Shown here one piece after another: positions 33,190-44,936 of a stretch of 64,000 nucleotides of DNA. Location: positions 83,816,026 to 83,880,025 of the forward strand of contig CM055092.1 of the NCBI GenBank assembly GCA_029204225.1, given 5' to 3'. The stretch comes from Diphasiastrum complanatum (Eukaryota > Streptophyta > Lycopodiopsida > Lycopodiales > Lycopodiaceae). Every line of letters begins with the position of its first letter. Within the stretch, counting starts at the first letter, position 1. Under the pieces are notes generated by a model. That model searched no databases, was not told the DNA's origin, and saw only the letters and a program-made list of their open reading frames with translations. Made by a program: the position numbers and the translations under genes.

Positions 33190-34330
33190 ATGGATTTGCT
33201 GGCATCCAATAATGAGTAAATTTGAGTGAGATCTTCCTTCATGACTAGTTTTGCTCTACAATTTGCTTGATGATTGTTATTGGCATTTGGTTTTTTTGTA
33301 ATGATTAGAAGGATTGGAGGGAGCTACAGTACACAGGCTATAGTAGATAGTACATCCACATGTGTGAATCATTTTGCATGATTTTGGAGCCATAATGTGA
33401 AGTTCAAGCCAAGATAAGCTAGAAATCAATAAATTGATTTGTGCTCTAGCTATTGGATTTTGATTAGGTGCTTTCTCCATCATTTCTTGGATCAATTGGA
33501 CTTATTTTGTTATATTTTAATAGCATTTAATTTTAAACTAATGTTAAAAACTAATGGCATGAACATTAGCTATGCAATGTTTTATCTTAGTGGATGCCTT
33601 GATATAATCTCAAAAGTCATATGTACTTCAAATTAATGACACAATTAGTTTTGGCACATAAAATTATTTGACAATACTTCAAAGCACACATAAAGAAAAT
33701 GTCTTTTTGTGTCTGAGATTTTTGACAAAATAGTTAAACATTTGATCAATCTAATCATGAGTGTAGCCCACCAACAAAGATTTTATTTTGATTTGTTTGA
33801 AAATGTCTTTGCCAACCAACATTGACAAGTAAGCTAACACAATTTGATTTTTATTTTTCCTAGTAGTAGTGTTTTCAAGTTACAAATGAAAAATTTCTAC
33901 AAGATTTTCACCAAATTTACAAATTATTTTATAGACAGTGAGAATCATGAAATTTTGATTGTTTCAAATATTGGAATAACTAAAAAATACTTTGGACTCC
34001 AAAGTGTCGTTGAACACAAGTGTTCCAACCAAATGGACTCAAGAATAAAATCTGTCTTATTTAAAAATTTTGGCACCTTGACAAAATGAGATGGCATTGT
34101 CTTTTTTTTATCCATGCCATCAATAACAAGGCCCAAATACTTTTGAAGATACTCTAAACATCTTTTTGATGTTTGGCAAGCTTTCATCCTTCAATTGTTT
34201 GTTGACACTTGAAGTGCCTTAGTAGCATTCACTAAAAGCAATTATTGAAATTAGTCAAAGTTTAGTAATATCAAGTCTACCTAATTGAAAATCAATCATA
34301 ATATCATTTAAAGAGGAATAAAAATTAATA
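33190..34330. other. AT-rich intergenic sequence
   Basis: No recognised coding region. Frames at 33439-33636 and 33844-34089 lack motifs. Confidence 0.5.
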
Positions 34331-34775
34331 TCATTCAACTTAGAATTTGCTTCGAATAGGAACACAGATCATGCTACACAGTAATACAGACAGAAAACAC
34401 TCTCCACACCAAGCTCACGTAGCAACTGTATTTCACAAAATGAAAATACACTGTACATATAGTTCTTCACTCAGGCAACCCATGCATGGTCCAGGTTGCC
34501 GTTGACGGGACATGTGTCTCGTCGACTCGTCTCATGGCGAGGCCAACTGATCCTTATCTACTGATAGGACCCACAGTACAGTAACATAATGATTTTACTT
34601 TAATTCTGACTCTCTCCTTTAAAGTAGAGTCTACCTTTTATACAGTCATTTACATAGCTTTAAAGTCAACAAACTTTAAGTACAAAAAGCTTTGATCTAA
34701 ACTTATCAAACTTTTCTCTAACAAGTGGCTTAGTGAAAATGCCAGCTAGTTGTTCGTCTGTACTAAAATGACATA
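34331..34775 (-). mobile_element. Copia RNase H end and adjoining LTR-like sequence
   Basis: At 34690-34775 the minus strand encodes STDEQLAGIFTKPLVREKF, the very end of copia RNase H. To the left lies a purine-rich stretch on the minus strand (AAAGGAGAGAG, near 34615), followed by TGTTACTGTACTGTGGG, which could begin the 3' LTR. The LTR would run to about 34331. There is no second copy to confirm the ends. Confidence 0.5.
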
Positions 34776-34799
34776 AGCACCTCGGATCTGAACATTTAT

Positions 34800-35110
34800 G
34801 ACTACCTCTGATCCATCCATGACCTAAACCTATTTTAGAAGCTAATAGGTCATAAGCTCCACCCTAATTGGAGGCCGATATCTTGAGATCCAAAAACAAT
34901 GTAAACATTGCTAGTTTTAGCTCCTAGAAAATCTCTAGCCTATCTATTCACATTTTGGCCTCCTTCCAAAGGTGCTATTCCAGATCTAGGTTAGGAATAA
35001 GACTTGTGAAAATTATACTAAGCTTTTTGGCACATGTGACATCCCACAACATTGTCACATTACAATTTACAAGTGATAAAACCAAACTAGCTTGTGTAAA
35101 TGTAAATTTA
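34800..35110. repeat. Dispersed repeat, copy A (partner at 53345-53600)
   Basis: It shares a long diverged block with 53345-53600, including CTAATAGGTCA, TCCACCCTAA(T/C)TGG, AAAAACAATG, TTTTAG(C/A)TCCTAGAA and GGTGCTAT/GATGCTAT. Both copies lie beside minus-strand copia relics, so it is probably LTR or leader sequence of one family. Confidence 0.6.
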
Positions 35111-35159
35111 ACAATCCTCCTCACAACTAGTTTGTAGATAACATAGTCTTGCTTATCAA

Positions 35160-36103
35160 CCCAAGGGCTGATCTTAACTTCACAAATGAGCCTCTTTGAA
35201 GTGGGTTAGTGAGATATCAGCAACACATTCATTACTTGCCACATGCTCCAAAGATACCTTCTTATATTGCACCTTTTCTCTCACAAAATGATGACAGATC
35301 TCAATATGCTTTGACCTTGCATAGAAGATTGGGTTTGTTGCAAAGTGTTGGGTTGAGATATTGTCATTGTAAATGAGTGTAACATCATGCTAACTCATGA
35401 CCATCAACTCCATTAGTAACCTTTTGATCCAAAGAAGCTCCTTTGTAGTTGTTGTGAGAGCTTTATACTCGGCCTCGGTAGAGAAAGTGAGATAGTTTCT
35501 TGTTTGTTTGAAAACCAAGAAACAACCCCTCCACCAATAAATGTTGCATTGGCACTTGCGGACTTTCTATCACTCTTATCACCTATAAAATCTGAATCAC
35601 TAAAGGCTCCTTTGGAAACTATTATTGCCTTATGCTTTCTTACACTTCCATCCATGTTGATTTTTAGCTTGAAAATCCATTTACATCCAATCACATTCTT
35701 TCCTAGAAGTTTATCAACAAGGATCCATGTGCCATTTTCCATCAAAGCCTTGTATTCATCTAACCATGCTTGGAACCACTCTTTGGAACTTAATGCATCT
35801 TCTACACATGAAGGTTCTTCAAAACTTGATATGAGTGCAAAGGATGAAGATGGATTACCCTCGGCTTGCTTACCCTTGTCTTGATATGTGAGCCTCATTC
35901 GCTCCATTCTTGCCCTTGATGATCTTGGAGTGATTGGTACACTTGGCTCTTGCTCCTCCTCAAGATCAAGATTGTCTTGATCCTTGGACACCTCCCTCTT
36001 GATAGATGATTTGGTTGAGCCATCAACAAGTTTATGCATCTTACTCTCATCAAATATGATATCTCTAGAAACCACAAACTTTTCTAAAGATGGAATGCAT
36101 ACT
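35160..36103 (-). pseudogene. Copia pol relic: reverse transcriptase start fused to RNase H
   Basis: The minus frame 35413-36075 encodes the linker after integrase (MVSRDIIFDESKMH, then an acidic and Ser-rich part). The start of reverse transcriptase follows (WLDEYKALMENGTWILVDK, IGCKWIFKLKINMDGSVRKH). It jumps after IVSKGAFS directly into RNase H (DSDFIGDKSDRKSASANATF, VVSWFSNKQETISLS). The YVDD active site and most of the polymerase are deleted, but the frame stays open across the join. RNase H continues in other frames to about 35160 (STEAEYKAL, IYNDNISTQHFATNPIFYAR, HHFVREKV). Confidence 0.8.
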
Positions 36104-37057
36104 TTGTATCATTTGCTTGCATTGCCATACCCGAGCATGATCCCTTTGATTGTTGATGATGGATCCTCCTTGGTCCTTGTCTCCAAAGGTGTATGCACAT
36201 AGCAAATGCATCCAAACACCCTTAAGTCTTTGAGATTGGGTTCCTCCCATACAAAACTTCAAATGGTGTTTTTCCTTCAATAGAGCTACATGAAACTCTA
36301 TTCATCAAATGGTTAGTACAAATGAGGGCTTCTCCCCAAAAAGACTTTGGTAAACATGCATCAAGACTTGAAGCTTTAGAACATTCACATAAAGTCCTAT
36401 TCCTCCTCTCGGCTATCCTATTTTGTTGAGGGGTATAGGGACAAGACAACTCCTTTCTAATTTCTTCTTGATCACAAAAATCCTTAAATTCATTGGAGAT
36501 ATACTCTTGTTGGATTCCTATCCTCTCCATCCCTATCTTCCTTCTAATCTAGATCCAATTCACTTACTGATGTAAATACCTTGTATCATTTGTTTGCATT
36601 GCCATACCCGAGCATGATCTCTTTGATTGTTGATGATGGATCCTCCTTAGTCCTTGTCTCCAAAGGTGTATGCACATAGCAAATGCATCCAAACACCCTT
36701 AAGTCTTTGAGATTGGCTTCCTCCCATACAAAACTTCAAATGGTGTTTTTCCTTCAATAGAGCTACATGAAACTCTATTCATCAAATGTTCAGCACAAAT
36801 GAGGGCTTCTCCCCAAAAAGACTTTGGTAAACATGCATCAAGACTTAAAGCTTTAGAACATTCACATAATGTCCTATTCCTCCTCTCGACTATCCTATTT
36901 TGTCGAGGGGTACAGGGACAAGACAACTCCTTTCTAATCCCTTCTTGATCACAAAAATTCTTAAATTCATTGGAGATATACTCTTGTTGGATTTCTATCC
37001 TCTCCATCCCTATCTTCCTTCTAATCTAGATCCAATTCACTTACTGCTATAAATACC
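36104..37057 (-). pseudogene. Copia integrase part duplicated in tandem (2 x 477 bp)
   Basis: Each 477-bp unit (36104-36580 and 36581-37057) starts TTGTATCATTTG, ends AAATACC, and encodes the same integrase end on the minus strand: ISNEFKDFCDQEEIRKELSC, PYTPQQNRIAERRNRT and FWGEALICTNHLMNRVSC, with FEVLYGR. The catalytic Glu (AERRN in one copy, VERRN in the other) is kept. The copies differ at roughly 3 percent of positions. The duplication arose after insertion, because an element cannot use two integrase ends. It adjoins the fused reverse transcriptase/RNase H piece on its left. Confidence 0.85.
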
Positions 37058-37122
37058 TACACAGTTGCACACTCTACAAAATTACACTTGTTTTCTAATA
37101 GTCTACAGAAATACAAAGAAAT

Positions 37123-37680
37123 TTGTGACAATCCTGATGACACCAAAGTGTTCGACCACCTCAACTATTCGACATTCGCCATGTCGAACACTTCGACGAC
37201 TTTGACTTTCAAGCACTCAACCATTCTGCCACATTGACTGTCTACCACCTCGAATGTTTTCTATTTGTCTTCAACAACTATTCGGAAACCTTCTAGCTCA
37301 TAGCTGGTTATTTGTCATTCTCAAGTCTAGTCGATCATAGGCAGCTCAACCATACCATCTTCATGACCGGACAAGATCTCCAACGGACTCAGATACTGTC
37401 CAAAAGTGATTGACAACAACACGTAGTGGATTAATCTAATTTGCAATGTACAAATTAACCATTATTTTAATTAGCTAGCCATTTGTACAAATACCCATTA
37501 ACTTATCAGTTGTACGGTTAGAATCTTGAATCGTCTATAGCTGAATCGTTGATTTGTAAGATCAGTAATTGAAAATCTAGAGCGCAATTGTTCTGTTCTG
37601 TTCAATCTATTACTACAAATTATTTTCTTAAAAAGAACGTGACTCTATTAGCATTCAGACTGTTATCATTTGTAACTAAT
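37123..37680 (+). repeat. Probable LTR of a plus-strand copia relic
   Basis: The stretch starts TGTGACAATCCTG. It is followed near 37681 by TTGATATTAGCTCC, a decayed form of the primer-binding site TGGTATCAGAGCTCC. It is rich in TTCGA words. No second copy was found, so the ends are uncertain. Confidence 0.4.
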
Positions 37681-37889
37681 TGATATTAGCTCCATAATTC
37701 GAGTCATGTATATTCTGATTGAATGTTTATTCTATTCATGTGTTCATATAGAAGATTCATACCCACAGATACCGTTATTTGTAGATTAAAACTATTCGTG
37801 TGAGTGATAGCATAAGTCAAATTCATTGTTCTAATCACCTAGACGTTTTAAGTTTTCACACATAAAATATAAATCTATAACTCAATGAA

Positions 37890-39600
37890 TTCATGCTTGG
37901 CTATGACAAGCTATCAAGAATGGTTCATTGATTATTCGACCTATAGCACCAAGAAATTCGTTCACCTTGGAGACAACATCTCATAGAATTAAGAGTGAAG
38001 GTACTATCAGAATAGAATGTCAAAACAAATATCAAATGTATTGTATGTCCCGAACTTGATAACAAATATTTAGTCAAATAACAAATTTAGGACATAGGGT
38101 AGAGTTTCAGGCAAATTCATGTCGAATTCTTGATAAGATCATGAGAGTTCTTGCACTGGGAAAGAGACAAGGATATCTCTATAGGCTTAGTCATTGTAAT
38201 TCTGTAACTAGTCATGCTTTAAGAAATTCAGCATCTATCAATATAGAATTGACTTGGCATTATAGACTTGGTCACCTTAATTATGTATTGATAGGTAACA
38301 TGTCTAGATATTCTTCAGTTCGAGATTTAGACTATAAAATTATTGACCTTCCTGTCTGCAGGCAAGAACTGGTGTATATTTTCTAAAGCACAAATATGAA
38401 GCTTTTGAATTCTTCATGTACAAAGAAAATGCTGAGTTGCAGATTAAAGCATTAAGGAGTGACAACAACTGTGAATACATCTCGAATGAATTCAAAGACT
38501 GCTGTTCATCCAACGACATCAAGCAACAGTTCACTACTTCATATTCTCTACAGTTGAATAAACTGGCTAAAAAGAAGAACATGATCATAGTCAAATCTGC
38601 CAAATGCATTATAACTCATGCTTCATTGCCCAAATCATTCTAGCAACCTGCTATTTTGATAGCAACTCACTTGCAAAATCGATGTATAACTAAATGCCTC
38701 CCTGACAGCAAAACTCCTCATGAAATCTGGACATGATCCAAGCCTTAATTGAAGCACTTGATAGTATTCGGATGCACTACCTATGCTCATGTCCCGAAGG
38801 ATAACAAAAAGAAACTAGATGATAGCAAAACTTCTTATGAAGCCTAGATAGGATCCAGGCCTTAATTGAAGCACGTGAGAGTAGTCAGATGCATTGCCTA
38901 TGCTCATGTCCCGAAGGACAACAAAAAAAAACTAGATGAGCATTTGTTCAAAACTATTTTTGTTGGATATTGTGCTTCCGATGGAATGTATAGACTGTAC
39001 AATATAGAAACCTGTAAAGTTTTTACTAATAGAGATGTGACTTTATAGAAGATCAATTTATTGATTTGAAGGGCAAGGAATAGATACAATCTACGATTTC
39101 TGCCCCGACAATTGATCCTTTTTGGAAGGCAACTTATATTTCTTCCAATAGTCACCTTGTGCAGTCAGACCCAGAAGAAGAAGAAGCTGCAACTCAGGAG
39201 TAGCCGAATCAGCCAACACAAAGTCGAGTTCCGCAGCCAGAAACTTCAACCAGAAGATAAACTCGAATTTGAACTCAACATGTTTGATACATTGATGAGT
39301 TTGCTCACTACTCAATTCAAGAGCCAACTACAATTGAGGAAGCTATGTCACAGGCAAATTTGGATATTTGGAAAGAAGCAATGGACAAGGAGTACACGTA
39401 CTTCCATAATTTGCTGACGAAATTCAATTTCATGAATCGTAAATTTGTACATAATCCCATGGATCCAAGTTTCAAATTATCCAAGGAACAATGTGTTAAA
39501 ATCATGTTAGGATCTAGTGCAGTATGCAGATCACATCAATCAATCACCGTAGACACTCTTCACAAGCTCTCAAAGATGGCACAACAAAAGCTTTAGATTA
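37890..39600 (+). pseudogene. Heavily decayed copia protease-integrase-RNase H relic
   Basis: Pieces appear in order on the plus strand but in several frames. They are a protease-like WFID with VHLGDN near 37920-37990, a VLYVPNL phrase near 38040 (usual Y-VP-L motif), and the pre-integrase GYLYRLSH and LTWHYRLGHLNYVLIGNMSR (38141-38386). The integrase follows, with ALRSDNNCEYISNEFKDCCS (second catalytic Asp, GGEY changed to NCEY), then IFVGYCASDGMYRLYN (38866-39048). A last piece has TTIEEAMSQANLDIWKEAMD followed after a deletion by NPMDPSFKLSKEQC, so the polymerase core is missing again. A 117-bp tandem duplication (38704-38937) lies inside the integrase end. Confidence 0.75.
38704..38937. 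repeat. Tandem duplication, two units of about 117 bp
   Basis: The unit beginning GA(C/T)AGCAAAACT and containing CTATGCTCATGTCCCGAAGG occurs twice in the relic integrase. The copies have diverged at many positions. Confidence 0.8.
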
Positions 39601-41818
39601 CAAAGAGAAATGTCGTGCTATATCAACAGAGTTATTATAGATTTCTAGAACAATAGTCTTGCCGTTCTACAGGTGAGATGTTATCAGAGTAGTACAAAAG
39701 TACTACACTCCAGCTGATTAAGTTGTTGGCAAAGATTCGAGAGATGTTCGATGTATTCGAGTACTAACAGACAATCAGTTAATCTTATTCGTGAACTATT
39801 CGATTCTAGCCAGATGTCCTCAACAACTTAAGTCCAAATTATGGTTAAAGAACATGAATAGTTTTAGAGTATGTTAGAAACTTATGTTTGTTAGAAACAA
39901 GAACATAGATTAATGACTCAATTCCTCAGACAGGGACTACCATCTTAGATGTATACATACAGTTCTATCAATGATTGTGAAAGACCATACCAAATGTAAA
40001 TATTATTCAAGTGCCGAATATAAAGTGTTCGTGGCAGACGAATAAGATAGTTTTAAGACAGTTCTTTAGAACATATTTATAGACGTACAACAAATGAATG
40101 TAATGCACTAAGGCGACTGTCTGACCAGAGAATAATTTATGAAATGCAGTAGAAATTGCTAGTAGACTCAAGATCACTCACACTTAATAGTGCGGAGAAT
40201 AGAGGTAAGAGATAATTATTCTCAACACTCTATTCACTTCTTCAATCTCTCACAAATACATAAACTCTTTCTCTCTTGATGATTGAGACTGAAGCGTGTA
40301 GTCTATATATGTTCTACAAAGCGAAGAAACACACCTCTAAAGACTACAGGTGCGTCGCTCCCTCAAAAAGACCTAGCTAACAATTAGGTTGAATGTATGT
40401 TCAATTATACCATGAGAGGTATATTTAACTAAGAGTTTAAATTACTCTAGTTTAATATGTCGATTCATATTTAGTCATTTCGCGTAGATGACCTAATAAA
40501 GGTTATCCAAAGTAGCGTTTAACTTCTGGAGGTCTTGTCCTTAAATACAAGACAAGTCTTTAGGAGTAATATTCTTCAAAAATGATATAGGCCTCTTCAT
40601 GATTTATATTTATCTAACTCATATCTTCATATTCGAGTATATCATGCCATATTTAGGTTGATATTCATTATTTAGTGGCATCACATATCCCTCTCCTCAA
40701 ATGTGAAACGTCCTTGTGAACATATAATCTTCATTTCGAGGATCATTTGTGATTCGTTTGATTCTTCGTATATTCGTTAAGATCAAAAGATATTTCTTCA
40801 TATATTCCTTCCTTTAATACTATCCCTATGTTGGACATTTCAAGAGAGCTTTAACAAGTATAATAATATCTAAATGTAAACAAATAGATCAGGACACTGT
40901 TTTCGTCTTTGCTGACCAGGAAACCGTTTTTGTCCCATTCATGCTCCCTTGGCAACAAACGTTAGTGCAGGACGTTTTGTTGACTACGGTGGGCTGCCTA
41001 CTTTTGCTCAACATGCTTCTTTTCTCTATTGGCAAGGGTTCCCATATAAAGCTTCCTTCCAATTCAGGTGACTAAAAGTTTCTCACTTGTTGATTGTTAG
41101 GCATTTATCAAAATCTTTGTGCACCCTAATGAACTCATAGTTTGTTGTCGATACACACGTTCAGATGTTGCTATCGCATTAGATTGGTTCTTTTTATGTA
41201 GATAACTTGCTAATTGCTATGAAGAATGCCATCAAATTTTTCTTTAGTCAATTGAACTGGACTACTATTATCGACAAGAACTAACCTTGTCCTCTGATAC
41301 TTCTTTTGGCAGGTGTCCATCATATTCGCTCGAATATTTGTTGTTTGCAAGTTGAGTTTGGATCATGCAACAACGTTATCGCTGTTTATGTTTGTCGCTT
41401 GAACTTTAACCTTTTGTAACAATTATTTTGGCAAGTTGGTATGAGCAAAAGCTGCAATGATGTGGCTCCTTATCAAAGCTCTGCCATCATATGCCTTTTT
41501 TTTGGTTGAAGCAGTTGTTAAACAGAAGCATTGCATGAAATATGTTGTATATGTCTGTTTCACTTCTCAACCATTGCAATTCAAAGCTACTTTGTTTTTT
41601 GGACATGCTTGGCCCTAAAGATTGCTTCTGATCTCCTTATGTAGGCTATTTTGATTAAATGTGATAGACATTTTGCTGGTGACTGATGATAAAACTAATG
41701 TGACTATTGAAAGTGCATTGCTTTCTTTAATACTTCACTTTGTTGATCAAGTTCTTCTCAGGCTGGTGGTGCTTATTTATGATAGGCAGGTCCATGTTAG
41801 TGACTGTTTGCTTATGAA
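39601..41818. other. Intergenic sequence with LTR-like pieces
   Basis: A possible decayed primer-binding word (GTTATCAGAGTAG, near 39683) and AT-rich LTR-like sequence up to 40860 suggest a broken LTR, but no paired copy is visible. The stretch 40910-41090 is open in one frame and ends at a CAG/GTGACT donor-like site. The frame 41661-41978 has no motif. Confidence 0.4.
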
Positions 41819-42079
41819 ATGCTTTTCTCTTCTTCTGGTGAGGAAAGCTGCAGGAGAAGGTACAATATCATATATTGCGGGCTACTGCGGTCTTCTTCGC
41901 CAGGTCCATGCGTCCAATTTATCAACGATTTGGTTGTCAACTCCAAAAACAGTGCAAGGCATCTGTTCATGTTTATGAATGCACAACTGTCTGGCTCCTC
42001 ATTTGTGTTTGGCGACACCTACAGTGCCTTTGTGGAGCAATTCAACAATCTGAATGGTTACGGTATTCAGATCAATTAA
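41819..42079 (+). pseudogene. Fragment resembling a GDSL lipase/esterase exon
   Basis: The frame encodes VQFINDLVVNSKN followed by GSSFVFGDTYSAFVEQFNN and LNGYGI. Plant GDSL enzymes have a similar run: a helix with N-x-L, then a beta strand reaching the (Y/F)-(G/A)-D-x-Y-(S/A) motif, then N-P-x-x-Y-G-F. The fragment stops at that point, before the Cys-rich and Asp-x-x-His parts. No Gly-Asp-Ser-Leu nucleophile block is recognisable upstream. I treat it as a gene fragment; the resemblance is by eye. Confidence 0.3.
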
Positions 42080-42808
42080 CCTTTAATTTGTAAAGTTGTT
42101 CAAACATTTTTGCTTGTTACTTGTCTATATTTTTGTAGAGTAAATATGTTGTGGTTATGTCCGAACCGCTTCATCTAGCAAAAAATCAATACATTTTTGG
42201 GACTACGTGTTTGTACAATTTCTAGCTGATGTGCTTGATAGAGTGAGGATAAATTTGATTGGTTTGTTTGCATAATTTGTCACGGAAAGATTTTTGGGTA
42301 TTCTCAGGGTGTAAGAGTGATTACAAAGAAACTGTCGTAAGCGAATCTGACTATACGACGAACTGAATTCTATCAAGGTGTGTAGTCTGATCCATTGGTA
42401 GATTGTAAGACTCAGAAGCTGCTTTGTGTGATGCTATTGTGAAAGCTACAAGTAGGAATGCAATCACTATGCTTTCAGTTTCAGCCAGTTGGCAGATAAG
42501 ATATGAACGTTTAACACATAAATTCATACAGTTTACGAGTCTCTCGTTTGAAGTACGCTCACAAAGTTGAAAGCACCTACCTATCTGCCCATTCTCTTTT
42601 AAGAGATTCTGCATTGCTTTGATCATAGATGATCAGTGACCAGCTCATGTCATTGTTCCTCACATAGTAGGATGTCATGCATATAGTAGTATGTTATGCA
42701 GTTTATTAACTGAAGGCTAGAGAAAATGTCGTTTGTCTGCTCATAAAAGCACTGGTCATCCATGGGACCACTCTTCCTTTTCATCTTAGAAATAGAATCT
42801 GCAATGAT

Positions 42809-43010
42809 TTGATGTCTCAAATTGCACCATCAATTCTTCCAAGTCTTTCTTGGAGGTACATCTTCACTAATGTGGGTAATCACACGATCTATTACTTCCA
42901 AATTTATAACCATCAGCAGCAACCTAGATCTCTTGTCAAAGTTTTCATATCATTGTCTGAGTTTGTGAGTCTACATTCATTCACGGTCACAATGTTTCTC
43001 AATTCTTTTT
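42809..43010 (+). pseudogene. Fragment resembling the C-terminal domain of a plant subtilase
   Basis: The frame encodes PSILPSLSWRYIFTNVGNH followed by TIYYF and a hydrophobic tail. Plant subtilases carry PSI, then a strand with R-x-(V/F)-TNVG and a Y in their fibronectin-like C-terminal domain. Only this short part is present; no catalytic Asp, His or Ser region is nearby. It is a weak, eye-level match. Confidence 0.22.
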
Positions 43011-43067
43011 CAGTAATGATATTTCTCTTCTTGAAGTTCCAAATGCTTTATTTTGAGATGCTGTCTA

Positions 43068-43889
43068 TGTTGATTTCACACGTGTGGATTGTCCACTACA
43101 TGTACTTGTGATCTCCTAAGGTGTGTAGATGCACCAAGATCAAGACTAGATTGAGATTCAAGATCAATCTTAGATCCTATGGCAAAAACACACTACGACA
43201 TGCATTCAATCACTTCCAACTCTCACTCACACGTGTGGGAAGTATTAAAGAATTATTCTAAGTAAAAACAAGCTGCTCTCCTTGGGTAGAGAGAGAAAAA
43301 CCATCATGAGGTCTGGGGTAGAGAGAGACAGCTAGAAATCCAATAACACTCAAAATCCACATAATCACCAAATCAATTAGATCCAAATGAGGAGTACAAT
43401 AATACTAGTAGATCCATGAGCTACCACTATGATTAACTATGATTGGACCACACTTTGCCACCTCTTAATCCTATTGGACCATTGATCCATGCACCTCTAA
43501 ATTCTATTGGACCATTTTCAAGCAAACCTCAAATTCTATTGGACCACTCATGGTTCCACCTCTAATTCCTATTGGACCTCCTAAATTTCATCCAAAAAGC
43601 ATTACACTTGTCTACACTCTAATTGGCACGAGTTTGGCCTCCCACTCTATTTTGGCTCAATAGTGGCATTACAAGTGGAAATCAATAATTTGCCATCTAT
43701 GTCAAATATGACCCTATCAACGTTCTACACCTAAATGCTTGACTATGAAATTCTATGAGACCCCTATATCAAACATTTTGATTTACTTTACAATTCTCCA
43801 CACGTGGGAACATCCTCCACACATGTGAGATTCACTCACAAACTTCTATCATAGAAAATACCAAGCTAGATTTTTGCCAATTTCTCACA
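43068..43889 (-). mobile_element. Solo LTR, same family as the element at 56721-61781
   Basis: 822 bp, starting TGTTGATTTCACACGTG and ending CCAATTTCTCACA, flanked by GTCTA on both sides (43063-43067 and 43890-43894). It matches the 820-bp LTRs at 56721-57540 and 60962-61781 along its whole length. The interior and second LTR were presumably lost by recombination between LTRs. Confidence 0.92.
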
Positions 43890-44139
43890 GTCTAGATTAC
43901 TAGCTTTACCAATGATAGATCTTCCTTCCATGCTTGCCATAATCAGCTATAATTAGTCATGTTTTCATGATAAATTTTGATATTTGAGAGTAATCCCAAG
44001 TTTTTCTAGCGAAAAAGTCTAATAGGAAAAATTTACCATGACACACCACCAAATTTAATGTAAATCACTGAAATGGTCTTCATAATTACAGTACTTTTAG
44101 TTTGGTAAGCTGCTCCTTTATCAAACAATCAAATGGTGA

Positions 44140-44510
44140 TAAATGATGAGGTCTTTCTTGATCATGTCTATCATCTCTTGATTATTTCTTGTGATAATCA
44201 AGTCATCAACATAAAGAGCAATCAAAGCAACCATACCATCAAAGCATAAAGATTTGGATCAAAATGTGTTCTCACCATCCCCTTAGAATGAAACTAGGCA
44301 TCAATCCTGCTATACCATGCACGTGGTGCCTGTTTAAGACCATAAAGCGCTTTCTTCAAGCGACATACTTTATTCTCCTGTCCTTTTGCTACAAAGCCTT
44401 CAGGTTGATCCATGAACACCTCTTCTTCTAACTCACCATTTAGAAAAGCAGATTTCACATCCATATGATGCAAAGGCCAACCAAAATGTGAAGCTAAAGC
44501 AATAAGTAGA
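44140..44510 (-). pseudogene. Copia reverse transcriptase fragment with YVDD
   Basis: The minus strand encodes [40 protein letters not shown] and [17 protein letters not shown], then after a stop and a shift ALYVDDLIITRNNQEMIDMI. These are the classic copia polymerase blocks, including the active-site YVDD. It is the only polymerase core that I can find in the window. Stops and frameshifts make it non-functional. Neither gag nor integrase is attached. Confidence 0.88.
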
Positions 44511-44936
44511 CATTAGGAGAAATATGGGCTTAAAATGGGCCCTTTAAGAAATTTCACTTTAGAGAGAGGTTACGTAGAGAGAGAATGCAAACCGATATCT
44601 TTTGGTTGCGGTTTTCCAAGTTTTTGGCCTTGCCCGACGTTTAACTAGTATGGTTAACTTCAAACAATAGTTAGTTAAGCATGAGATGTAATAACTTCCC
44701 TTCATGCTCGTTCCAAAATTCAGGACTAGAGCTTTAAGACTGAAAATCTTGGTGTGCTCAATGCAAAAACTGAGGCGGGAGTGGCATAACTTTTGAAATC
44801 ACTGTATGCTTATAGTGAAATATGAGGCGGGACGATTTTTCAATGCGACATAAACATTACAAAAGTAAGGTATGCTAGATCTAATCATATAGATTTATTG
44901 TAGTTTGATGCATTTACATGATTGTAGCTTTTAACA

